Below are positions 1 to 10,298 of a stretch of 23,285 bases of DNA, piece after piece (the stretch's first letter is position 1; the number at the start of each line of letters is the position of its first letter). The notes under the pieces are model-generated. The model was given only the letters and a program-made list of their open reading frames with translations, was not told the DNA's origin and ran no database searches. Both the position numbers and the translations under genes were made by a program. This stretch comes from Ichthyophonus hoferi (Eukaryota > Opisthokonta > Ichthyosporea > Ichthyophonida > Ichthyophonidae), in NCBI GenBank assembly GCA_002751075.1, contig NAOQ01000133.1:6398-29682 (forward strand), written 5' to 3'.

Positions 1-80
1 TAGGTATAGTATATAATAGATATAGTATATAATAGGTATAGTATATAATGGGTATAGTATATAATAGGTATAGTATATAT
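1..80. repeat. 16-bp minisatellite in an SMC4 intron
   Basis: About five head-to-tail copies of a 16-bp unit close to GGTATAGTATATAATA, with one-base differences between copies. It runs off the left edge of the window. It lies in the intron before the exon at 213, whose acceptor is at 211-212. A branch-point-like CTAAC occurs about 35 bases before that acceptor. Confidence 0.85.
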
Positions 81-212
81 AGTATACATAAGTATAATAT
101 CTTTATATTATGATATATTCTATTTTATTTTTTAACCAATTTACCGAAAGTTATAGTGCAATGAACGTTTAGCCCTAACCAATCAATGTGAACCTATGTT
201 TCTGCTATGCAG

Positions 213-3200
213 GTAGAAGGCATCCTAGCGGAGATTGATACTATCGAATCCTGTCAGACCCGTTGCCATGTTGCCATAGAAACCACCAGTAGCAAGCAGA
301 AGGACGTTGCTACGAAGATCGCAAAGACAGAGGAGGAATTGCACAAGACAGAAGCTGCTGTAGAAGAGATGAAGAAGGAGTTTAAAAACATAGAAGAGGT
401 TGTCTCTCTGTTGGCGTGCTTGTTGCTATGGTTATTATTATTATTATTATTATTTAACTATTAATTATTAATTAATTGTTATTAATATTGTTATTGCTAT
501 TGTGATTATTATTATTATTATGATTATTATTATTACTAATGTTGTTGTTGTTGTTGTTGTTGTTATTGTTATTGTTATTGTTGTTGCTATTAGTCTTTTT
601 TATTATTATCATTGTTATCATTATTATTGCTATTCCTATTTCTAATCCTATTTCTACTCCTATATATAGTTTATATGCTATGCATACGAAGGTATGATAA
701 TAAGCCGATAGTAACTGCATATTCTTTTTACACACCTTTAGATAACCAATAAAAGTGACGTGTCATTCTAATTATTAATAGCGACAAATGTCTCATAATG
801 TAAGCATGAGATTAACCATTGTATATCGCTTCACCTCTCATACCACGCACGCACCCAATCATATGACTCCCTTTATAACCATATATAGAATGCCAAGGTG
901 GTGCTATTGCAAATGGAAGAGGCAAAGAATCAGATGGATGATATGGAGGAAGCCCTTACTTCATTGGATGAGGATTATCAGAACCTAAAAAAGAGTGTAA
1001 CTGAATTGCGATTGGTGGAGGTGGATCTAAAGAATGCACTGGATGCCTGTATAACTAAGGTGAAGGGAAAGAGGGAGAGGGAGGGAATGAAGTGGTGAAG
1101 TGGTGTGCATGTGGGTAGGTAGGTAGATGAGTGGTGTGTATGTGTGCATGTGGGTAGGTAGGTAGATGAGTGGTGTGTATGTGTGCATGTGGATAGGTAG
1201 GTAGATGATGTATATCTAGGTGCCTATCTCTCTCTCTCTCTCTCTCTCTCTTTATCTCTATCTATCTCTATCTCTATCTCTATCTATATCTCTATCTATC
1301 TCTCTCCTTCTTCCTCTCATTCTCCTTTCTTTTCTTTCCCCCTATCCCTCTCTAACTATCCCCCCCCCCCCTATATTCTCAGTCATTCGCCAATAAGGAA
1401 TGGCATACGAACAAATTTTCATGAAATTTCATTCTTTTAAAATTGAAGTTTTTAAATGAAGCCTTATTAACCAATCTTAATCTGTAATTAATGAAAATTT
1501 ATCTAATATTACAAGACGATACTCGAGATATTTGATAAAATTCAATCTTTTTCTTTATTTAATTATAACAGGAGCCAGTAATATTATTAACTTAGAATAC
1601 AAATATGAAAGCATAACAGTACAATGGTACTATAGTATACTAGTAAAACGGTATAATGCGGTTCTATTTGTATATAAGGGGATTTACAGTGCTGCAATTG
1701 CATAGGTGTTGCCTAGGAATACCCTAATATTTAAATTTATTTTGTTTGTTAATTAAATGACTTCACGCGTTGCCTAAAAAGACAAAAATCAGTTTTCTCA
1801 GACATTAAAGGGTTGCAATCCTGATATTAGATTTAATGGTCTGTTTAAATTGGTACAATAAAATGCACCAACTTTCTCCTTGTCTATAATTGGGTGCTGG
1901 GGCATAAAAAATAAAATAAAAAGGAAATAAAGGTAATTTACCTAGACTTATAATATAGTGCTAACCTATACATACACATACATACACACACATATATATA
2001 TATAGGGTAAAGAAACAGAAATGCAGATTGAATCCCATAGCCGTGCGATCGCGAAGCTGAAATTGCAACCGTTAGAGTCAATAGATGAGGACGAGGAGAT
2101 GGAAATTGAACTAAAGGTGGGGGTTTATACGAGGTTTATAACGTAATTTGCATGAGATAGGCCAGGTTTGTGCTACAGTTTTTTGTGGTATGGGTGGAGA
2201 TAAATTAGTAAATGATTTATTAATTATATTAGTAATAGTAATGATAATAACAATAACAATAACCGCAACTTCCACTACTACTACTACTACTTTTTCACCT
2301 TCCTCCTCCTCTCCACCAATAGACACACACCCCTTCTGAGCTAGAAGCCTTAGATAGCCAATCATTAAACTATGAAAGGACTGTACTAGAACAAAAGGTG
2401 AAGGACTTCAGGCCTAACCTCTCTTCTATAGGCGGTAAGTCAGGCATGTTTGCTACTATATATAGTATTATAGTTTATATATTTATTTATTTTCCTAAGC
2501 TAAACCTATAGGGAGTTGATGGTAATTATAAGGTAACTGCTTGTATACTAACGCCAGCAATAATGATACTATTCTCCTTCTCTCTCTCTCTCTCTCTTAT
2601 GTAGAATATAACCGCAAAGCTCTAGAATATGAATCTAGACAGGCTGACTTTGATAATGTGTCAGAGGCTAGAGAGATGGCCAAACAGAATCACGAGAATC
2701 TAAGGAAGAGAAGGTAGGTTATCTATATATATCAGTGCCCGATAGCTATCTCTATCTTTATTGGTGATTAATCACACCCTCCTACCCTTTCATCCTATAA
2801 CAACATAACTAGAGCTAGAAGTAAAATACTATTTTATTTTATTTGAAAATTTTATATTGGGATGAGGAATTAATTATAACTAATATATTCTACTGATTTA
2901 ATTAAATTAATCCGTGTAAGCATTTCTAATTGGTTCTTTCTTTTTAATTTTTAAAGGATATCTTTAGTTGGCGTATATAGCTTGTTTCTAGTTCTTTGTC
3001 CAGTGCTATACTGACTATAAGCATGTATGGATTTTAAAATGTAACTCGTAACTCCTAATTTATACTAATTAACCTTAATTAATCTAATTATATGGTAGAT
3101 TGGAAATGTTTATGGAAGGATTCAGCGTCATCACTATGAAACTAAAAGAGATGTATCAGGTAAGTTAAACCATTTATAATGGATAGTGTGGATGCATGCT

Positions 3201-4797
3201 AATAGACTATTGGCTGGTTTTAACACGTGTTTGCCAATGACAATGTATATATATCCGATATATTTGATAAACATGAATATAATAGACAAAAATTTAATTT
3301 TAAAATGTTTGTTGAATGAAGTAAGATTTTTTAGTACAGATATATAACCACTGAATATATTTTATTTAGAACAATAAATTATAAATACCAACCAATCAAT
3401 TACCATGCCTCACATTTTAAATATATTGTCCAATCATATCCCATTATATAATATCACATTGCTATGATCTTTTATAGTTTGCTCGTATTATGATTGGTCT
3501 ATACTGCTAATAATAGTCTATTTATAGTAGCATTATATTAATTTTGTGTGATCGGACTATGTGATTGATTAGATTAAACCACCTATTAAAGAGTTTTGTG
3601 TTTAAGTGGCTGATTCATTATTAATAATTCTTAGCTACAGTTAATATTGATAGGCTAATATAGTGGTCTCATTGTTAATAATAGTATTAGTAATAGTAAT
3701 AGAGTACTAATAACCATAACACAAACACTAATACTAATCCTAGCATCAACTACGACTATAGCACTAACTGTTCCTTCTCCTTCTCCCTCTTCCTCTCTAG
3801 ATGATTACCCTTGGTGGGGACGCAGAACTAGAACTAGTAGACAGTCTGGACCCCTTCTCAGAGGGGATAGTGTTTAGTGTACGACCGCCTAAAAAGAGTT
3901 GGAAAAACATTGCTAACCTTTCAGGAGGAGAGAAGGTAGGATATGTGTATAGTGTGTATGTCAATGCATTGTTTGGTTAGTGTGTTGTATTAAGACCTTA
4001 TTTTACTATTTATTATTCTATTCTATCACATATCCTACCCAATATCTAATGATTTTCAACAAGTCACAATCAATTATTACTGGAGTTTTTTTTTTTTATA
4101 TTTTTTTTTACTGTCCATGACCTTAATTATCTTAAAAAGAAAGGATAGTCAAGGCTATCATATTGATATGATACATTTAATCTTCTTGATTTGCTATCAT
4201 ATATATATATTCTACTAATACTAACCAATCATATTATACAGACCCTCAGTTCATTGGCCCTTGTATTTGCTCTCCACCACTATAAACCCACCCCACTCTA
4301 CGTCATGGATGAGATTGATGCGGCCTTGGACTTTAGAAACGTGTCTATTGTAGCCAATTATATTAAGGTATATATGATATATAGGGTATAGCACATATAG
4401 TGTATTTAGGATATATAGTGTAGTATAGTATAGTATAGTATAGTATAGTATGAAAATGGCAATTACCCAATTACCAATTAGAAATTTGTAATAAAACAGA
4501 ACTCACTAGGACCCTAATCTCGTAGTCATTTTAGCTTTAAAACATATTTTTAAAATATAGCATCATATATGTATGATAAATATTAATACTATACTACAAC
4601 TGGCTACCAATCCCTCCCTTATTCTAACGAGGAATTTTTTTGAACAGGAACGCACCCGCAATGCTCAGTTTATTATCATCTCTCTTCGTAACAACATGTT
4701 CGAACTCGCTGATAGGTTAGTTGGGATCTACAAGACAGACAACCAAACAAAGACGGTCACCATCAACCCTGCTAGCATTACATTGGCTACTGCCTAG
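213..4797 (+). CDS. SMC4: SMC4, condensin core ATPase subunit; C-terminal part, nine exons, 5' end outside the window
   Basis: SMC4 pairs with SMC2 to form the ATPase core of condensin, which compacts and resolves mitotic chromosomes. Exons: 213-398, 898-1059, 2006-2116, 2341-2434, 2605-2713, 3099-3159, 3801-3935, 4242-4367 and 4648-4797 (stop TAG). All junctions are GT-AG and intron phases are 0,0,0,1,2,0,0,0. The exons sum to 1134 bp, that is 377 residues in one open frame. Residues 1 to about 240 are the returning coiled coil. The C-terminal head follows: [18 protein letters not shown], the ABC signature LSGGEK (281-286), Walker B LYVMDEID (305-312) with the D-loop ALDFRNV, then [12 protein letters not shown] with the H-loop region. 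These match SMC4 rather than SMC1, SMC2 or SMC3, notably [10 protein letters not shown] and [19 protein letters not shown]. Full-length SMC4 is about 1200-1300 residues, so about 30 percent is here. The third exon start (2006) was chosen because only that AG keeps the frame. No break is seen, so the gene looks functional. Confidence 0.97.
399..897 (+). other. SMC4 intron (499 bp) with triplet repeats
   Basis: The donor is GTTGTC after GAAGAG and the acceptor is CCAAG before GTGGTG. The first 260 bases are dominated by ATT and GTT triplets (about 428-660). These create long artificial reading frames of Leu/Ile on one strand and Asn on the other. I see no further exon or RNA gene in it. Confidence 0.8.
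1107..1209. repeat. 39-bp minisatellite, about 2.6 copies
   Basis: Copies start at 1107, 1146 and 1185, giving a period of 39. The unit begins GCATGTGGGTAGGTAGGTAG and ends GTGTGTATGTGT. The first two copies look identical by eye and the third is partial with one visible change. It starts only 47 bases after an SMC4 splice donor. Confidence 0.85.
1226..1310. repeat. CT / CTAT microsatellite
   Basis: A (CT)n run passes into CTAT and CTATCTCT units within an SMC4 intron. A simple repeat with no other function visible. Confidence 0.85.
2117..2340 (+). other. SMC4 intron (224 bp) with triplet repeat
   Basis: GT-AG intron holding an imperfect AAT/ACT triplet stretch (about 2215-2292) and a C/T-rich acceptor tract ending at 2340. 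Reading frames seen here on either strand are by-products of the repeat. Confidence 0.75.
2714..3098 (+). other. SMC4 intron (385 bp)
   Basis: AT-rich sequence between the splice donor at 2714 and the acceptor at 3097-3098. The flanking codon (Arg) is split 2+1 across this intron. No other feature is seen. Confidence 0.75.
3160..3800 (+). other. SMC4 intron (641 bp)
   Basis: AT-rich, with several CCAATCA motifs (about 3390-3440), an imperfect TAA/TAG triplet stretch (about 3660-3760), and a strong pyrimidine tract ending TCTCTAG at 3800. No additional exon is visible. Confidence 0.75.
3936..4241 (+). other. SMC4 intron (306 bp)
   Basis: GT-AG intron with a T run near 4087-4110 and a branch-point-like CTAAC about 18 bases before the acceptor at 4240-4241. 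Nothing else is seen. Confidence 0.75.
4416..4450. repeat. TAGTA pentanucleotide microsatellite
   Basis: Repeated TAGTA units within the last SMC4 intron (4368-4647). Simple repeat. Confidence 0.85.
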
Positions 4798-6482
4798 TTA
4801 CCATATTGAAAAATATGTATTATTACGTAATCTAATCCTAGTAACGTAAATACCAATCGTACCTATAACTGTTGCTATACAACACGTAGTCTTTCCTGCC
4901 CTATGATTGGGTTATATTCCTTCACGTTACCTGATTCCGATTCGATCCGGTTCGATGAGTTAGTTAGTTGACCATATATGGTTAATGACGCTATGCCTGT
5001 AGATGGCTATTATTAATTATTAGTTAGCTGACGCGGTATATATATATAGTTACAAAATAAATTATGATTTTATCAACTCACTGTGAGTGGCTGAGGGGTT
5101 TATTAAACTTTAATGGCCATTCTGTCATTGGTTGGTAATAATATTAAATAACATGTATATGTGGTGATTTTACAATCTCTGTTAATGTCTATTGCTAAAT
5201 ACTAATATTATTATTATTATTATTATCATTGCTATTACTATTACTAATATTACTATTACTGTCACTGTTATTACTATTCCAATAGACAACATGGCATAGC
5301 CTCTTAATTAGTTAAAATTAAAGTCATTATGTATTGGCCTACTACAAGATAAAGTTGCCTTTGCGATTAATTTTAATCTTCTCTCAATCACATAAACAAT
5401 CGTTTATTTTTTAGTAGTTTTAAGTCTATAATTTATGCATCTTTTTAACCTTAAAATGCATATTTGGGTAGGGATTTTTTCTGAAAATTGTGTTGAAAAA
5501 CCAGATCTAATAGTATATTGATGACGAATTTAGATGAAAAATACGAGCATGTAGTGAATCATTCATTTTAAACTATAATGAGAACCAATTTGATTTATCT
5601 CCCTTTGCAAGTAATAATTGGCCGTATTGCACAGTTACTACCTGTTATAATTTTAATTAAGCTTCTTGATATGTGGGATAACTGTTTAAATTATAAATTT
5701 AACTATTTGCATATTTATATGCAGATAATGTACATAAATCCATACACTCACACAAAAATATCGAACGGCTCTCACTCAGACTTCTGAATATATATATTAA
5801 AAGAACCATGGTTCCCCCCCATTCATTTATTAATAAGCGAATGTTAATGGATAATATATTTACCATTACAGCAATACAAAATCCTCTATACATTAAGTTG
5901 TAAACATAAACTATCAGTATACAATCTCTTAATTGAGTACTTGACTAACAACGAGGAGAGGAAAGGAAAGACATTGAACCAAAATTTATTATTTGAATGA
6001 TACTATTGTAACGCTTGAAAATATATCGAAATAACAGTTGTATCTACAAATTTAATTTCAGTGCTGCTTTATCAAATATTCCTTATTACTTGTAACTATT
6101 TATATTTTGCCTTATCTACACCACATTTTAACAAATACAAATAAATTATTCACCCCGAATATGATAGCAGACAACCTCAAAACTTTATTTCGGAGCTAAA
6201 CGGGCCTGAACTTTCATACGAAATACTGCCAGGAGGGCATCTTTATATTAACCTATACTCATCGAACAAAACGAACCATTCGTACAATAGAATAGAGAAA
6301 CCCCTTGCAACACCTGGGGCTTGAGGCGTACGTACAACGAACATTTGTACAGCTTAGTTTACTCGAACATTATTTTTCAACGATTACATTGTCGAAGTAG
6401 AATTTAACTGACTAATTTTTCTCAAACGCACAAAGCTAGTGAATTGACCTGACCAAACAACTAAAACGACTCCAAGCTATAT
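4798..6482. other. Intergenic region between convergent SMC4 and the RNA-binding protein gene
   Basis: The two genes end toward each other here. A possible polyadenylation signal for SMC4 (AATAAA, + strand) lies at 5056-5061. A candidate for the minus-strand gene (TTTATT as written) lies at 6184-6189. A TTA/CTA triplet repeat fills about 5203-5280, and a short C tract lies near 5813-5820. The longest frames (around 5578-5893) have no recognisable protein character. Confidence 0.6.
5203..5280. repeat. ATT / ACT triplet microsatellite
   Basis: Imperfect ATT and ACT triplets over about 78 bases, of the same type as those inside the SMC4 introns. It is the last clear triplet repeat before the central region. 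Confidence 0.8.
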
Positions 6483-7066
6483 TTAATAGCGAGAAGAGTC
6501 CTGGTTGTAGCTGCGGTCACCATAGCCGCTGGAGCGGTAGCCACCCTCTCTCTGTCCATCTCTCTGTCCATAGCTGGAAGATGACTCCTGACGGTAACCA
6601 CCCTCTCTCTGGCCATAGCTGGAGCGACCACCATAGCTGGGGCGATCACCACCATATCCGCCGCTGCGGGCACCGCTATCGCGCTGGCTGGCACGGTCAA
6701 CACGGATGCGGCGACCATCGAGCTCGCGGTCGTTCATGGCATCAACGGCACGGCCAGCCTCCTCTGTTAAAAATGACTATTAAAAAATTGTTTTCTAATA
6801 ACGAAGAGCTAGTTACTTTACTAAATTGAAATCTTTAACAAAAAAAAAACAATTTTCATACACCATGTTTAAAAAACATGAACTAATTAATATAGCATGT
6901 ACTTACCATCCTGGGTGAAGGTGACGAAACCAAATCCACGGCTGCGACCAGTCTCACGGTCCTTAATAACAACAGCATCCTCAATCTGACCGAACTCCTC
7001 GAAGGCAGCGCGAAGAGAATTGTCATCAGTGGCCCAAGCCAACCCACCAACAAAGAGCTTAGACAT
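6483..7066 (-). CDS. Single-RRM glycine/arginine-rich RNA-binding protein, two exons, complete
   Basis: This is a small RNA-binding protein of the glycine-rich RBP / CIRBP type. In well-studied members the RRM binds RNA and the tail self-associates; the exact target here is unknown. Exon 1 is 7066-6907 and exon 2 is 6763-6483, with a GT-AG phase-1 intron, giving 146 residues. The RRM covers about 1-78, with RNP2 LFVGGL (4-9) and RNP1 RGFGFVTF (43-50), and ends in [12 protein letters not shown]. The tail (79-146) is rich in Gly, Arg, Ser and Tyr, with [14 protein letters not shown] repeats, as in RGG/YGG tails. The start MSKLFVGG was chosen because an in-frame upstream ATG (7117-7115) lies only four bases from the TATA box and should precede the transcription start. 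Exon GC content is clearly higher than the surroundings, as expected for a highly expressed gene. An animal or a fungal origin would both fit. Confidence 0.93.
6764..6906 (-). other. Intron of the RNA-binding protein gene (143 bp)
   Basis: On the minus strand the donor is GGATG|GTAAGT and the acceptor is TTTTTAACAG|AGG. It splits a Glu codon 1+2 just after RNP1. It is strongly AT-rich, in contrast to the two exons. Confidence 0.9.
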
Positions 7067-7118
7067 GTTTAAAAAAGAAATGGTTTGATACCTGATTGGA
7101 AATCGTGCGTTGGGCATT

Positions 7119-7126
7119 GTTATATA
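7119..7126 (-). promoter_or_regulatory. TATA box of the RNA-binding protein gene
   Basis: On the minus strand the sequence reads CGAGTATATAAC, with TATATA at 7126-7121. This is 55 bases before the chosen ATG at 7066. A start of transcription about 30 bases downstream would leave a short leader with a pyrimidine-rich stretch just before the ATG. Inferred from spacing only. Confidence 0.55.
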
Positions 7127-7130
7127 CTCG

Positions 7131-9670
7131 ATACCAAAAAAAAAAAAACACGAGGTGTTTTAACTCTCCAATAATATTGCATTATATTTTAAAATAGAGG
7201 GTGGGTAAATAGTATTGTTGCGGTTGATTATGTGGTTGCTTACCTATAGCGGGCACTTGTAGATATTGTGATAACACAGTATTTTTATTTTTATCACCTG
7301 TGTTTTTAAATTTTTTAAAAAAATTAACGATTTTAGCTTTATAAAGTTAAAATAAAATTATCTTTTCTGTTATATATTTTGGTTGTATACAAAGAATATT
7401 AAAATCTTCCACCTCGTGACTTTAATATCAGCAAACCCTTTCTCTTGGTTAACCCTTTTCTTGGTAAATGCAAATACAAGTATGTTAAGTAAATATTATT
7501 CATACTCACTGACATAATACTTTTGAACCATATAGTATCAAGTACTCATTATATGTATCAATCCCTAAAAAATTTCTTTTTATAATTATAATTCTACTAT
7601 TTTTAATTTTTTATATTGTTTCTCCAATAATACTCTAGTCTTTTGGTAAAGATTTAAATGGTTTGAAAACTGGTTTGACGCCCTACCACAAAAACTGCTC
7701 CTTGATAAACATATATCGACATATAAGGCAACTTTAAATGCACTTTAAAGGTCAATATATATATCTACATATTTGTATTAAAAAACAAGAAAAAAATATA
7801 TAAAAATATAAATATAAATATTTCATTCCCTTTTATTTTGAAATAATATAGTTACTTGGTTATTTTTTGTACTTGTGAAGCAAAAGTTACCTATGTAGAT
7901 AGACGGTTGCTGAGCTACCTCGTGTCTTACTGGCTAACCCTTTAAATGGATTGTTTATATTTCAAGCCTTAGCGATTCTCTACCAATTGTTTGTTAGATT
8001 ACTATTATAAACCTATTTGTATTGGATAATAGTATCACCCTGTCAGAGCATGCAACAACGTCATAGTTTAGACCAATAGAATTACCCATGTAACCAAATA
8101 TGTAGCCTGGCATGAGTTTTAGCGAATAGGAAAATTTACAACAACTGACTAACAACGGTTACACCTAAACCTGATTTGAACACATGGAAGAATTACAAAG
8201 CCAGTGTAGAGCCAGAGTTAGTTGAATCTACCTCACTTGTCATTATTTCGTAGCGTTTAAGCTATTGCAGGCCAAGGAAACTACAGTATTACAATTGATA
8301 CAGCAGCAACATAGGGGAATTGTTTCATCACACTTGGTTATTTCAGTTAGTGAAATCTTTTACTCGCCAAACATACACAACTTTACCCTTTGACGCGCAT
8401 AAAATAATAGTGCTGACTCATATTATATAAAAAAACACGCGCTGAATTTAAAACGCCACTACATGCAAGGAAATACCTATTTGTTGTCTATACACATGGG
8501 AATTTATGTGCTTTCACCCGTTCCATTAAGATTCAGCAGTATCACATTTACCTTTCCATTTTTTTTTGTTCGTAATTGGTCTTTACTACTCTTTTATAAC
8601 TATTGTAAGTTCTTCTATTGACCTAATCATGCCCTACTTGGATTTGGGGTGTTTGTATTTTCCTGGGTGTCAGTATGTCTGTGTAAATTATGCTACGGGT
8701 TGAAAATCTGTGTTTCTCTGCCTTGCATTGTTTTTTTTTTTGAAATTGCATGTTCCACCTTTTCTATCATACTCGAGTCAACTACTTAATTTTTCTGGCT
8801 TCTCCTACCTTAACAATACTGTCCTACAACAACTTAACATTCTTTGGGCTCATTCCGGGTTTCAACGCTGAGTTCTTTGTATTCCAAACAAGTAAATCTA
8901 ATTTTATTACGCTTGATTAAATAAATTTAAACTTGAAAATTATGGAATCACCTATTGGTTCAGTTTCCAATAAATCTTTTGTCTTTTTACAATTGAGGCG
9001 TTTTCTTTAATAAAGTTAAATTTGAACTTTGGTTGGTTGCCTTGAATAGATTTGTACATATGCCATGTACAAACATATTAGACAACCAGGTGTATATTGA
9101 GAAATGTGTTAACTGGATTATGTATGTTTTTCCCTCTCAGAATTACTTATGGTAGAGTATAGATACATCTTTTTAAGTTTAAGTTCTGTTATATCCTGTA
9201 TTACCCAAGTATCACTTTAAATAGAGTATTGGTAGAAATTTGTTATCAAATAAAGATTTGATGTAAATTAAATTAAAGGCATTTAAAAGATTCGCCTACA
9301 GAGATAAGACATCCTAAACATTGATAATTTGACATCTTACATTCAAATTTCAGTACTAAACGTCAGCTCAATTAAATCAATAATTTTTAAGTTGCTACGT
9401 AATCAAACCGATATTCTTATAGACTAATCAATGATATAGCTATGAAATGGCTCGTTTTATGCTACTTTTTTCGTTCATATCAGAGATAGATAAATATTGT
9501 TAAAACGGAACAAACACGGGATAAGCACAATATACCCTGTTTTTTTTAAGCCGTTACCCTGACAATGATACATCTTAAGTGGCGGACTATAGCGTAAGCA
9601 AAACTAGAAACCTAGTTCCAACCACACAGTGGTTGTCGTCAATGTAGATTTAATATTTATGTTAACACAC

Positions 9671-9701
<31 letters not shown>

Positions 9702-10298
9702 CCTTCCTTCCAAACTACACTGCACATATAGTGCAGTTACATTTTGACAGTCTATTCTTCCTGGCGTGAAGAATAGCAGTCATCTTCATTTGTGTTCATT
9801 TTTAGTATGTAATTAAAATCTATAATCTGATTGATCTATGTAAAGTAATTTTTATAGAAGATTTCCCAGACATCTATCTACACATCGTAAGAGAATATCT
9901 AGTGCATATAAAAATACTTAATCAACTGATATTAAAGCGCAGGTCTTGCACCTCATTATGACAGTCAAGCAATTTATCAATAACTAGATTTTTTAACTAA
10001 TAGCATAAACTTTTTTCTATTTACAATACATTACAAAATTATAGGTAGTGAAAAAATAACGGAATATGGAATGGATGGAGATCAGGTTTCGACCTTTACC
10101 CAAACTCGTTAAATAAACTAAATTTTTTGTACTTTATCCCTACTCTTAAACTAACAAACCTAGAAAGTATATAAAAAAGTACGTTATAAATTATATGAGA
10201 TAGCTTTCCTAGTATACTATGTTAGTCTATCTATGAGCAAGTAAAGTTTTGTTTCTAACAACCAAATATAGGCCTCTTAAAACGAGTAATAATACTTC
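7131..10298. other. Non-coding intergenic region (3.2 kb)
   Basis: AT-rich DNA between the RNA-binding protein promoter and the 3' end of the secreted protein gene. I found no RNA gene, convincing coding region or dispersed repeat. A (TA)n run lies at about 9670-9701. A Met-less open frame of about 54 codons (8229-8391, + strand) has no recognisable features. Confidence 0.5.

Larger units (their letters stand above)
1060..2005 (+). other. SMC4 intron (946 bp)
   Basis: This is the largest intron of the visible SMC4 part. It begins with a purine-rich stretch and a 39-bp minisatellite, then CT and CTAT runs (about 1226-1310), a C tract near 1361-1371, unremarkable AT-rich sequence, and a CA/TA run directly before the acceptor at 2004-2005. 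No additional exon is needed, because residues on both sides join in frame. Confidence 0.8.

Noticed and set aside
472-735. Minus-strand reading frame rich in Asn
   Set aside because: It is made by ATT/GTT triplet repeats inside an SMC4 intron; no protein domain and wrong strand for the gene.
4930-4965. GGTTCGAT-like sequence resembling a tRNA T-arm
   Set aside because: No matching acceptor stem, D-arm or anticodon arm could be drawn around it.
6461-6829. Alternative reading frames (Ala/Val-rich on the minus strand, His/Gly-rich on the plus strand) over the RNA-binding protein tail
   Set aside because: Shadows of the repetitive Gly/Arg/Tyr coding sequence; the RRM frame continues through a good splice site into the chosen frame.
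8229-8391. Open frame of about 54 codons without ATG
   Set aside because: Length is within chance expectation and there is no splice or family support.
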